Source of the DNA: Physcomitrium patens
Taxonomy: Eukaryota > Streptophyta > Bryopsida > Funariales > Funariaceae
Assembly: GCF_000002425.4 (NCBI RefSeq)
Contig: NC_037258.1
Location: 5,246,033 to 5,310,032, forward strand
DNA length: 64,000 nt
Reading direction: 5' to 3'
This document shows positions 34,888-47,000 of this stretch, one piece after another. A program made the translations under genes and the position numbers. Numbering within the stretch: the stretch's first letter is position 1; the number at the start of each line of letters is the position of its first letter. Below the pieces are notes generated by a model, which made no database searches, had not been told where the DNA came from, and worked only from the letters and a program-made list of their open reading frames with translations.

Positions 34888-37760
34888 AGAAATCCATAAA
34901 GACAATATCAAAAAAATTTGGAAATTGAATAGCTGTCACACAAGATGACAAAGTCTTTTACAATTATCTATATTTGAGGCTATTAGAAATCTCAAAAAAT
35001 AAGCTCTAATATTTTTTTAAATCCAAAATATCTTGCAGCTCAAAAATCATAACAAGATTAAAAAATACAAAGTCGTATTGGTCCTTTTAGAATATATGGA
35101 CGATTTTAAAAATATATATGATCTTTTACAAACTTAAACTTGTCATTATCAAGGCACTACTTGATATTACAAATTAATGAGTCTTTAATTGATACTGCAT
35201 GAATTTATTCAAAAAAATTTGAATTAATAAATGTAACCATAGAAGTAGCACAAAAATAAAATTATTTTAGCTTCAAGAAAGTAGTATATTGTTAATCAAA
35301 TGATGTTTCTTCAACCTTTGAAGGAAGATATGATCTCTTTGATAAAGCGTTTGATAGTCCTTATTGCTTCCTTGATTAATATATAATTATAAAATCAAAA
35401 TGAAATAATGACATATTTCAATGAGCTCGGTGGTAATTCAAAACTTGAATTGATATAAAATACCTCAAATTTTTGTAATTTGTATGTATAATCATAAGAT
35501 ATATAGTACCTTCTAAGAAATGATGTCATTCTTGAAAAGAGTCTACTATTGCAAGAAGTTTTATATTATGAATTTTATAATTGATCTTTATAACTAAAAA
35601 AATTCTAGAATAAAATATAATTAAGTAGAGCTTTCTATCATTTTTCATTTGTGATAGTACAGCTTCTAATACAAAGTCATATCTTTTGGATTAAAAAACT
35701 CTATTATAGCTTGATATTCAAAATATTTGTATCTTATTTAAAATATTGTCTTCTATTCATCTCCTTCTTTAATTTGTACCAAATTATATACTCTATTTTG
35801 GTATAAATCTATTTTGGTATAAATCTATTTTGGTATAAATCTATTTTAGTATAAATCTCCTTTTTTAATTTGTACCAAATTGTATACTCTATTTTGGTAT
35901 AAATCTTAACTTGATCAAATTGCTCCAAAAGCCTTGATATTAATAGTAATGGATAATAATTCTTTGTGATTATTTTGTTGAAGTCGGGATAATTAATATA
36001 CATTTACAAAGATCTATCTTTTTTCTTTAAAAAAAATATTAGTACAACTCCTAGAGATTTGGAATATTAAATAAAGTTCTTTGCAAGATTTTTATTGATA
36101 TAATCTTTCAATGTTGAAAGCTTGTTCTATGATAGGTAATAAATTCGTCTAAATGGTGGTTGAGTCTCTTCTTGAAGATTGATGGTACAATCATATGATT
36201 GATGCTTTGGTAATATATCAACATTTTTTTTTAAAGATATCTTGAAACTCCTTATATTGCTTTAATATAGCTACTAGCAAGCTTATTTCTTCTTAAGCTA
36301 GAGTTGCATAAATGGCAAATGACATTTCTTTTTTATCTGAAAGAAAAATTCATAAATTTCTACAAAATTCTTCTAATATATTGACTATTATATTAGAAGA
36401 ATTTTATGAATTTTGAAAAATTCTTCATTAAAAAACCAAGCATATACTTCTAAATCTAATAAGGCATTTGTTTGAAGTTTTTATTCGCCAAGAAATAAAA
36501 GCATAATAAAATAATGAGAAAATTAGGCAAAAAAAGAAGAGCCTTAATGAATTTAAAGTATTGGAATGTCTAGCTGTACTTTCTTTATTGTAGCTAGGTC
36601 TTTTTGTTTTTCTAAATGATTGTACTTCTAGTCTTGATTGTATGTTGTTTTTTTTTTTGAACAATTCTTAAATATGTGGCTTTTTTCACTACAATACAAG
36701 CATAGGCCTTGTTCAAATTGATGCATCTTTTTTTTGTTGTAAAAAGTTTAAAACTTATTGCATCAATTTTTATATTCTTAAGTCCAAAATATAAAAGTAG
36801 TATATTTGTTGAAGCATAAAAATTCAAATTTTCAATGCATTGTTTTGTCGAAGTCAATAAGCATTAATCTTGATGGAATTAAATAATTTATTATTGTACT
36901 TCATAGCTTAGCTAATAGCTTCATTGAGTGTTTTAAGATGAGATAATGATAATAATAGGCCTTTCATATCATTCCTTAGTTTCTAATAGAATTGGCTTAT
37001 AAAAGCTTGTTTGTCCCAATTGATGTGATAAGCCAATTGTCTAAAATCAGATGCATAAATTGATGTAGAGCATGATCCTTAATGTAATAGGTAAATCTTT
37101 ATTTTCACCAATTGAACCTTGTCATGTTTTCCAAATGTCTTTGTAAATGCTTCTAAAAAGGCTTCAAAGTTCCTCAAGATTGGAGATCTCTTCTCAAATA
37201 AAGGAGCAAATAAAGATAATGCTTATCTTGTAAGCAAGGTTTCAACTAAATCAACTTAAAATTACTTTGTGAAATAAAAATTTGATTGTAGAAAAGTTAG
37301 CAATTGAATTTGATTAACAAATCTTCAAAATGTGGAGTGTGCGCCATCAAACTTTTTTAGAAGATTAATCTAAGGTTCTTTATGTTTGTTGAATAAGTAA
37401 AGTTTCTTGTTAAGGTGCAAGTGTCAATGCCTCCTTAGATGTAGAAGCTTAAGAAAGTGGTTGCATCACATGATAAACTGCTTCAGGTCTTACGTCACCA
37501 TAACATCTTATAAAAAATCCATCAATTTAAGCAGTTCTATGAGATTAAATGTTCAATGTATTATTAATAATAAATAACTTGGACTTAAAAGGCTCAACCA
37601 TACTAATGTCTTTACCTCTAGCCATTGTAAAAAATAAAAAAGGAGTTTTTAAATAATACAAGTTTAAAAGAGGATATTTTGCAACCTCTAAAGCACTTAG
37701 ATTTTTTCAAGAAGGAAAATAATTCATTCTTTATTAAGAATAATCAAGCTCTAGTATTAA
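34888..37760 (-). pseudogene. A0 RT to gag remnant
   Basis: The minus-strand continuation of A0. RT is recognisable near 35760-36010 (Y-P-L-L-L-I-S-R-L-L-E-Q-F, K-I-Y-T-K-I). A short internal duplication of 'tattttggtataaatc' occurs at about 35799-35850. A zinc knuckle C-L-Y-C-S-E-K-S-H-I-F-K-N-C lies at about 36662-36703. A gag-like start (M-A-R-G-K-D) is at 37625. Decay is heavy throughout. Confidence 0.7.
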
Positions 37761-38361
37761 TAAGAGAGCACTCTCAACAAATTATCATTGATATATTATA
37801 CAAGAAACTAAACAAGAAATTGAATAGATGAGTTTTAATAAGAAAGCTAGTAAGAACTTGAGTAAACTAGATGAATATAAGATCAATACTAAGAGAAGTG
37901 AGCTAAAACTCCAAGAGATATATTATCAAGACTAAAGATCCTCTCAACCTTAAATCTGATATATACTAGGTATTAAGAAGCTTCTCGAGAAGTTCTCATA
38001 TTACTTGAAGATGAAACAACTTTAAAAAGCTTCTTAAGAAGTTCTTATGTTGCTTAAAAGATGAAACAACCTTAAGAAACTTTTTAAAAAGTTCTCATGT
38101 TGCTTGAAAATGAAGCAACCTTACAAAGCTTCTTAAGAAGTTTCCATATTGCTTGAAGATGAAGCAAACTTATGAAGTTTCTTGAGAAGTTTTCATATTG
38201 CTTAAAGATGAAGCAATCCTTAGAAGATTCTCAGACAACTTCTTTAATCCTTTTAGAACTTTTTAAAATCTAATAGAATATATTAAGAATATTTTAGAAA
38301 TTTTTAAAATTAAATAAAATATTCTAAAAATATTCCTAAAATCTTCTTATTGAATTCTATA
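37761..38361 (-). repeat. A0 5' LTR
   Basis: Bounded on its inner side by the diverged tRNA-Met primer site (minus strand of about 37743-37760). It matches 3474-3941 but is longer, because it contains a 49-bp minisatellite. Confidence 0.7.
37978..38222. repeat. 49-bp minisatellite inside the A0 5' LTR
   Basis: Units start at 37978, 38027, 38076, 38125 and 38174. Each contains AAGCTTCTTAAGAAG-like sequence followed by 'gaagatgaaacaacc'. The other A0 LTR has only one to two units (about 3660-3725). Confidence 0.88.
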
Positions 38362-38623
38362 ATATTTTAATGGTTTTAAGAAAAGTATGTGGTTTATTCT
38401 TTACTAAAAAAAATAAATTTAAAATTTAGATATATTATTTTAATCAATATTATATAGATATAAATCAATATAAATTTTTTAAAAGATAATTTATTCATAT
38501 ACTATTAAAAAAAAATTAAAAATAAAATCATAAAAATAAATAAATATAAATAAAATAAAATTTTAATAGCTAGTATTAAATTTAAAATATAGAGATTCTT
38601 AAAATTTAAAAATTATTGCCAAG
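38362..38623. other. AT-rich spacer
   Basis: AT-rich sequence between the A0 remnant and the solo LTR. I see no gene or element. Confidence 0.6.
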
Positions 38624-39194
38624 TGCCAATGACAAGAACTTGAAGAATAGAAATAAAAAATAAAATACTTATCAAAGAAAGATGAAAAAAATAAAAATAA
38701 AGATGTATATTTAAAAAGAAACTATAATAGCTATTGCTAAGGACAACAAGACTAGAGATTCTTGAAACTAAACAAGAAATAAGAAAAGTATTGACAATTG
38801 TAACAAAGGCCTTACTCTTGCCTCCATACAAATTATCCAACTAAAAAGCTATGTGGCATTGTTCTATATATAATCTAACATGTGTCCAATGTACATGTCT
38901 AACTTACAATACAAGTTCCCAATATGTGCACCATATGTCCAATATGCAAGACACATGTCTAATTAGCAATGCAAGTTTTTTACATGTGTGTCATGTATTC
39001 AACATGGAGGATACATATCTAGCTTGTAAGACAAGTTTCCAACATGTGTGCCATGTGTCTAACATGAAAGACATGTGACTTATTTGTAAGACAAGTTTTC
39101 AACATGTGCACTATATGTTCAATGTTTGAGACACATGTCTACTTAATTCCTCTTTTCTTCTTAATTACCAATATCAATATTGATGTTTGTAACA
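38624..39194 (-). mobile_element. Solo LTR related to the A family
   Basis: 571 bp with a perfect 5-bp target duplication CCAAG (38619-38623 and 39195-39199). On the plus strand it starts TGCCAATGACAAGAAC (a diverged TGTCAAGGACAAGAA) and ends TTGTAACA. The interior follows the A-family LTR in minus orientation, with 'actagagattcttgaaac' and 'gcctccata'. The 60-bp array at 38912-39151 lies in its second half. Confidence 0.85.
38912..39151. repeat. 60-bp minisatellite inside the solo LTR
   Basis: Four units start at 38912, 38972, 39032 and 39092, each beginning CAAGTTT/CAAGTTC and containing 'catgtg' and 'gacacatgtct'-like words. A partial unit precedes the first. The unit derives from the LTR segment that in other copies occurs once (about 63160-63235). 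Confidence 0.9.
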
Positions 39195-39199
39195 CCAAG

Positions 39200-40067
39200 C
39201 ATAAAAATAATCTTAATTTTACTTCTACATATTAGTTTGTTAAAAGGCCATTTAGAAGCTTTTTATATAATAAAAAAAATTATGAACAAAAAATTTAAGT
39301 TAAAAATTATTTTTATATTATTTTTCTAAATATGAAAAACTTCTATAAGAATTTATTTTTGCTACATGGCATATCTAAATCAATCTATTGGTCTAACATG
39401 TTAAATATTAAACAAAATTTATTAATAATAGTAATAATATGATATAATATAATTTTTTAATTTAAAAATATATATTAAGCTTATATTAAATTTATCCAAA
39501 AATACTTTTTTATATTTTTATTTTAAAAACATGATCATAACAATATATCTTATCTATTGGTTGAAATAGATTGATTAGCTGGTTAGATTATAGATTGATT
39601 AGCTTAGTGCCGTATTTTTGAAGGTCTATCACTGTTTTAAGATTACTTTTTGTAGATTATTTGATTATGTGAAATTTAAAAGATGTTTCATCCTTCATAT
39701 TTTTTTTTTGTTTATTTATATTTTTATGTTATTTTTTCTTTAATATTAATAGAATTCGGTAACAAGCATTAAAGCTAAAGAAATACTTCTACTTTTAATA
39801 TAAGACTAATAAAATTTTGTATTACTAAATACAAAAATATAATTAAAATTTTATATATAATATATATATTAAAAAATATATATAATTTTATTTATTTGAA
39901 TGCTAAAAATACAAAACCTTGACTAAGAAGTTTTTACTTATACCACTTTGTTTTATCTCTTCATAATCTTTTGTGTTTGTGATTATATATATATATATAT
40001 ATATACACATACATACACATACATAAACTAGTAATTCCTTGCATATTTATTGTAATATGCAAGGAAT

Positions 40068-40106
<39 letters not shown>

Positions 40107-41096
40107 TATATATATATATGTGTACTGGTAATTCTTTCTATATTTATTGAAATTTCACACACATTTAATCTTGAAATATTGGTCATTCATTCATCATCTC
40201 TGGATACTAGAATCACTTCAAAACTATCCCCTTCACTTCTGCACATCCTGCCAAAAGTCCCAACGGAAATACAGATTCATTCCATTCCCGGACCAGCATT
40301 CATTCAAACGAATCCTCGATATCTTTTCATTCATTCGTGGAATACAATCAACGGCATCGACATCCATCCTAAACCACACCAACAGAGACAATGTATGGAT
40401 GAATAAACTATTCATCCTCTCTTCCGACACCCTGAAAGCCTCCACAAGGAAAAGGCGATGCCGACGACGACCACGACGACGAAGGACGGGAGCGGAGACT
40501 CGTGAATTGAAGGGGATTTATTTGTTTGCCACTGCGAGCTGCGGCACTAAGCTCTCGATTTTCCAATTGAGTTTTTCGAATACAGGATTCTCCGATTTGT
40601 AGGAACTTCGTGGCTGCAGTTAGTCGCAGCAGGGGCAGCGAAACGCGTGGGTGCATCGCAGTTATTCTTTGCTCCATTTTGTTGCCAATCCAGGGTTTTC
40701 GGATTGTGTGAGGGATCGGGATCGCTCGTCTGGTGTGAGAGTGGGTCGGAGCATGCCATGGATTCGATGGGCGAGCTGGATTTGGTCAGGAATCTCGTCG
40801 ACGATGGAGCTCTATGTCGAAGGGAGGAGTGAGGAAACGGGGCTGATGTGCTAGGTATCCGTTGGGGAGATAGGCGGGAGATCGTTTCGCAGCATTTGTT
40901 GATCGTGGCTAAAATTTGGGAGCTCTCGCAGCTGAAGGTTGAGTTGGATGAACCCTCCTCGTGGTCAACGCTATCGTGCATTTGGTTTTTATTTAGCGAG
41001 CTTGGGGTCGCATTGGAGTCGCATAATTCATTTTACTACTGCACGCACAATGATCTTTTAGTGCACGCAAGAGTCTGTTTAATTTCTACTTAAGCA
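39200..41096. other. Upstream region of the RDR gene
   Basis: 39200-40140 is AT-rich with two TA microsatellites and a hairpin (listed separately). From about 40180 the base composition becomes clearly richer in G and C, with many CpG, and stays so to the gene. Several short open frames exist on both strands here but none resembles a known protein. An ATG at 40758 opens 24 codons to a TGA at 40830; it might be an upstream exon or a leader frame. The last bases (TTAATTTCTACTTAAG, ending 41094) look like a splice acceptor, so a 5'-UTR intron is possible. Confidence 0.5.
39980..40120. repeat. TA microsatellites around a perfect hairpin
   Basis: TA runs at about 39983-40004 and 40068-40118 flank the inverted repeat AATTCCTTGCATAT (40033-40046) / ATATGCAAGGAATT (40055-40068), with an 8-base loop. 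The word 'gtaattc(c/t)tt' recurs after the second TA run (near 40130), suggesting a small foldback or duplicated unit. Confidence 0.85.
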
Positions 41097-44000
41097 ATGC
41101 GCGGGGTTCGGAAGTTACTGTCGTGGGCTGCATTGAACGGATGTGAGGAAGAAGATTCTAAATTCACCTCGGGTTCGAAATTCACTTCCCCGGTGAAGAA
41201 TCCATGGAACCTAGAAGTAGAATCCGATGAGGAGGAATTCGTGGATTCCTCTGGTCGGTTCGAAAACGAGGAGAAGGTTTCGGAGAATTCTACCTCTAGT
41301 AAAAGCTCCAGTGACAGTGGCCATGGACGAAGTGATGCGTGCGGCAGGTGTTCTGGTGCTGACAGGAAGCGATTGATTGAAAATTTCTTAAGTTCGGGAG
41401 AGGAGCGTGAAGATCCTTTGATGCACCACTTCTGGAAGTTTCTGTCCGATATTGAAGCTGCAGTGACTCCAGTATCTCTTGGTCATGGTAATACGTAATA
41501 TCTCTTGATGAATACTTATATCCTCATTGGGATTACAGTGCGCACGCAGCATTTCGCATGAAAATATCTCCAAATCGAATGCATTGGTCCTGGTCAACAG
41601 ATGTGAAGGATTTCTAATCATGTCAATTTGTTTTTTCTTCTTATTGTCGACTTAGCTAGAGCTTCTCTCAAACCTGGTGATCCTAGTTTATGACCTAATC
41701 GTAGCCTGATCAGTTTTGAAAATTTATTGTGGGGTCAGAAACAGTACAAGGTTTTGAGAAGACAAGATCAGAATATAGGCTGTCGTCTCCTGCAACTACA
41801 CTGAAGCAAACACAGTTGGAAAAACTTGAGAAGCTTACCCCTTTAGATAAAGACTGGAACTGTTTGTATCCCAGTGTGGCAGAGGACCAATTTTGCTGGC
41901 CCTGGATTGACCTCACAGAACCGCAACTTGCATTAGGAAAACTGGACTTCGAAAAATTTATGGTCACGCTGAGCTGTCTTGGAGAGTAAGTTTTTATTTT
42001 TGTTTTTTGTTTGATACTTGAGTTTCCAATCTCGTTGATTTTATTGCGGGCCAAGTTTTTATGAAACATTAGTAATGTTTAATTCCTTTAATTATTGAGA
42101 ATGGATTCCACCATGAGGGAGATTGAAATAGAAATGTTTTTACAGATTGGACCTTCAACCTGAAAAGGTGCTCACACTAGAACAAATCAAGAAGCTTGAG
42201 AGGTTGGATTTAGAAGATGTCGCAGGATACGTTTCGCGGGAAGTTGCTATTAGCAGAGGTGTTCGGGACGAAGAAGTTCCTCGTATCAGCGTATATCCAA
42301 ACCTCTACCTCTGGATTGAACTTTTTCCTGCAAATTATTTCTTAGTCTGACAGTTGTGTTAAGGATTCTCTCATGGTCCTCTTCTCATAGTTCCATTATT
42401 CAGTTAAGCGTTGTGTTGAGCTTTCGTATGATGCTTATTGCAGGAAGTGTCTTTGATATGATAATGCTAGTTCATGTTAGATCAATTACTTTAATTACTA
42501 TTAACCCGGCTGGTGGGCTAAGCACACTTCAAAAATTTGCAAGCACCATCAATTGAGAAGCTTTCGGTTTGAATGTTCTAAGGACATAGGTTGCTGATTT
42601 ATGAAATGTTTACAGAAGGAGTGGCTGACGAAGGGACCTTTTTCATTTGAATGCAACGTTGATAAACATGGCGTCTGCAAGTTTAAGGCAAGCACGTCTA
42701 CCTCTATGATTTTGAACGTTGAGGTATTGATTACGAGACAGGATCGTTGTACTCGTCTTGAGTGCAAACTACTTGCTTCTTATCTCATCTGCAATTATTA
42801 ATTTTTCAGGTTGTCAAGCCAAGGCCAGCAAGCACATTGCTGCATCGCACATTTGGTGAAGACAGAGTTATGCCTGTTTACTTCAATGAATCTCCTACCG
42901 AAGACAAATTTCAACTAGTTCGAGATGGTATCTTAGTCGGCCTGCGGCGGTACCGACTCTGGAGTAAGTGGTGAACCAATCAATGGACTCTGAAAATGGG
43001 GAGATTGAGTTATAACTTACGAATACGTTTGCTTATCTTAATAGATTGCCTGATCAACGCTTTGACACAATTCTTTGAGTCTAATTAAGTGTTTTCTTTA
43101 ATATAGCTTTCAAGGATTCTGGAAAAGAGGAGTTCAGTAATAGAAGCAAGCCCTACGGTAATAAATTTCTCCTCTTCCCTTGACCCTAAGGTGTATTTTA
43201 CACATACAGTTTAATGTGCTCCTGCACTACTTTTAATATCTTGCTTGAATTGCCACTTTTCATTCGATTAAGGAGCAGACCAATTCTAATGTGTACCTTG
43301 TGTGAAAAAGATTTTGTTGTGGCCTACACTTAGCTGTGGTGGTGATGGATGTTGGACAGATAAGGATTATCAAAGAGCTGTAAAGTGCATCTTTATCTGC
43401 ACTGAATCTCTTGCAGATGTTGATCTTGCTGATTCAAATTTCAAGTATTTCAAAACAATAGAGGCCGCGCGCTGCCACATTGTGCACATCCATACAGTGC
43501 CCACTATGTCCAAATTTGCCTCCCGGTGAGTGCCATTTCCTGGTGTCTGTTCTCATTTTTTGCTGTTCTACACAAACATTTAATAATTTCTTGATTAATG
43601 GGCGTAAAGTTCTGGATATCTCACATGGTGTTCTGCAAGTGCGGCGGTTATGTTGACTCTGTCATTGTCTTTCCTTGTGCCTTATCGGTTGCTGTGGTTC
43701 ATCCTCTGGTCGAGGATTCAGGTTGCAACTGGCTCTTTCCAAGTCTGTTACAGCCAACCTTAATTGGGATGAAATCAAAGTTAGACAGATCCCGGACATA
43801 CTTTCTACGGTACAGCTGTCGTAAGCCTGTCACTTTCTTTTGGTTCGATACTTAATATTAGAATTTGAGGATACTTTCGGAGGAAGCTGCCCAAACCATG
43901 CTATCGTCTTGTATAGTTTTCTGAAGCAAGAAGGAAACATAATAACACTGACTCTTCCGGCTTGACGAATTGATCGTGCCTCCAAGCACTGGTTGCATTA

Positions 44001-47000
44001 GCTAGTCGTTTAAGCGTTTTCCAAGATTCATCAGAAGTGTGCAAATGCGATATTTATCAATCTTCCGAATTCTTACTTGAGTGAAACCGTTTTTTTAATG
44101 TTGTGACAGACTTTAGACAACTCAGGAAAGTTCATGTCCCACACTGAGGGCACAGCAGAAATATCACCTGATGTTGCAAGGCTCATACCATGTTCTGTTT
44201 TCAAAGGGAAGGTTAACAAATCAATGGTGTGTTTTTGATATTGTTGAGCACAAAAGCGCATGATCTGGCTCTGTTGTCGTAGTAGACATTCACAGGAGGA
44301 AGTAGTTCGGAGTAAGAAGTTAGATGGGTAAAAAGTAGAGTGCATCAGAAGCTGTAATGGAAATTTGACTGCGGTGAAGCTGAATATAATTCTTCCTATA
44401 ACGTTTCTTTGTTTGCAGGGTTATCCCACCTTGATACAAGGTCGCCTTTTCTGGAAAGGAATGGCGATTAAGGGTACGTGGCAAGTGAATCATCAGGTAT
44501 TTGAATTTCCTTAGTTTTTGTCTATCACCTGCAATCGTCTATTCCTTCGCTGGATTACTAACTTCTGAGGAAATGAAGTTAAAAATTTGCTACGTACAAA
44601 TGTATTTTCTGGGAACTCCTTAAGTCTATGGTAGGTTGTTTAGCAACTCTTTTGTAATGTGGTTGTGTGCTGGGTGTGAATGGGTTGCTTGGTCAACCAA
44701 GACGTGCATCAACGTGGAGCATGGCGATGGTGTATTCATTAAATCAGTATGTAGTGCGTTCGTTTTTTTGCTGTAGTTGAAGGGGCTGCAGATCTTGTAT
44801 CGACCATCAATGGTGAAGGTCACAACCGATGCTGCACTGAAAGATTTTCCCACCATTAACAGTTTTGAAATTGTTAATACCAACACCTGGTATGCGGGTT
44901 GACATTCCGCCTCTATGCCATCATTTTTGAATAAATGTTTTGTTGAGAAGGTTACATGTTTATTGACTAGGTCGCCGTGTTGTGGTAGATAAATAATCTC
45001 ACTTATCACATTGAATTGATGATTTGACATGTGGTCGATCGTCCATTTGATGCTTGATGCAATGTGTTACTTCAATTCTTCAGACAAACATTAATAACTT
45101 TTTTTGTCATGTGTTTTTTGTTTACAGTTACAAGCTTAAGGAGGAGGCTAAGCTGTCCCAGGATTTGATCTTCTTGCTTTCTGTAAACAATGTTCCAGCT
45201 TCGTTCTTCCTGGAACACGTGGAAAAAGCTCTTGAAAATCTTCACAGCTTCTTTACCACACGGGGGCAAGTCTTTAGAGGTATGAAGTCAACGGTACCGT
45301 TGAGCTCTGGTTTGTTGACTGTATTACTCATTGTTTTGATGCAAGCTTATCGTTTTCATTCCTACTTCAATGCTCTTGTGATCTAGTCTAACATTTTTTC
45401 TCTAATGTGGATTACACAGAATTGAAAAGGTGTTCCCAAGATTATGATGTTGGTGACCAAACACTTCGTATGATCATGGCAAACATCCCCATGAACAACC
45501 CTCAGATGCAAAAGAATTTGAAGAAGATATCGCAGGATAAGATCGCACTTCTGAGAAAAGGTTGTGTACCTCTGCCTCAAAGCTGTTATCTTATGGGCAC
45601 GTGTGATCCAACCAAGGAGAGAGTTTTGAAGCCAAATGAAGTTGCGGTCATCAAGTAAGTAGTCCCTTCCTTAAGCTCCCTTAGACAAAATTGTCGAAAC
45701 CTACAACTCCTTTAATGATTTCAAGTGTGCAGGAATGGCGACAAAGTACTTGGGAAGGTTCTTGTATACAAGAATCCTGGGAAGCATTGGGGAGATGTGC
45801 ATGTTTTTGATGCAGTATGGGATGAACGTCTCAATCCATACGTGGGTCCTGCGAATCAAACCATTTTCTTTTCTGTCCGAGGTAATCGCCCAGTTGTGGA
45901 TGAAATTGCGAACAGTGACCTTGATGGCGATTTCTATTGGGTTTGCTTCAACACACAGGCAAGTGATATGTTCCCACGCTGATTTCTACACCAAGAAAGG
46001 TCATAATGAATTTCTGGATAGCTTGAACCTTTGAGATGCGATGGTATTCTGTGTAGCGAATAGTTTTCTGGATTATTTCTCCTCAAAGGTGGTGTTCTGC
46101 CAACTCATAGGTGTTCGGATTGCTGCAGTTGATCTCTCTTTTCACTCCAAGCCCACCTTGGACGAGAATAGGGGAGAGGACAAGTTACCCGGTTGGGAAT
46201 GGTCCCAGCAGTCTTACACCCAGAGCCGCTGAATACGCGCTGTTTGAAAAATTCTTGAACAGTCGTTTTAAAACTTAGTGAGAAACTGTGCCTTTTCTCT
46301 ACAGTCATGCAGGACACAGTCTTGATTAGTTTGGAATCGCTAAAGAACAGCGTTGAGCCGATGATCATGAATTGTGAATTGAGATATTCGCATGCCGATT
46401 TCATCTTGAGCTACGTTACCGCTGCTCCTTGAATTGAAGTATAGTAAACCTCTAGCAGTCTTATCTGTGAAGGTAAATATAATATTCTGTACTTGTTGCC
46501 TGAATGATTTCGCAGTAAGCCAATGCCACTATCGGCTACATATTGGATAGCACACATGGATCGGTACTTGACGCTCAAATACGCGGATGAATATTCAGAA
46601 GAGCTGGAACTGCTATCAGAAACAATTCTAGAGTTGATAGATATCTTCTACAGAGCCCTAGATGCTGATAAGACTGGTGAAGAGGTCTGTTTATACCATC
46701 ACTTCTTCGCTTGGATGTCTATTGTTATTCTCTACTTCTCTCTATTTTGTTCTTTGATTGCAGCTCATGAAGTTATTACATGACACTAATATTAACCAAA
46801 ACATGCTGTAACCCAAGCGGTCATTTTTTATGAGAAACGTTTCAGCATTAATCAGTTATTTCTTGGTTTTTTTAACAACAGGTCAAGCTACGTAGGGGGT
46901 TGGAACCGAAGTGCTATCCGCACTTCATGAGGAAGCAGAATCAGACCAGTCGGAGGACCTATTATACTTCCACAAGCATACTCGGCCAAATTTACGACAT

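Larger units (their letters stand above)
3474..38361 (-). mobile_element. A0: old Ty3/gypsy element, split by A1
   Basis: The remains of a minus-strand LTR retrotransposon lie on both sides of A1. Its 3' LTR (about 3474-3941) and integrase end (to 5449) are on the left. RT, gag and the 5' LTR (about 37761-38361) are on the right. The two LTR remnants share a recognisable sequence order, including a run resembling AAGCTTCTTAAGAAG. Next to the right LTR, on the minus strand, is a diverged primer binding site for initiator tRNA-Met (TAATACTAGAGCTTGATT against the usual TGGTATCAGAGC). The element is heavily decayed and its exact ends are approximate. I found no convincing target duplication. Confidence 0.75.

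Noticed and set aside
37978..38222. CRISPR-like array
   Set aside because: The 49-bp units are directly adjacent tandem copies with no distinct spacers, in plant nuclear retroelement DNA.
40547..40981. 144-codon minus-strand frame upstream of the RDR gene
   Set aside because: Low-complexity serine/proline composition, overlapping other frames in a GC-rich region; no homology or start context that supports a gene.
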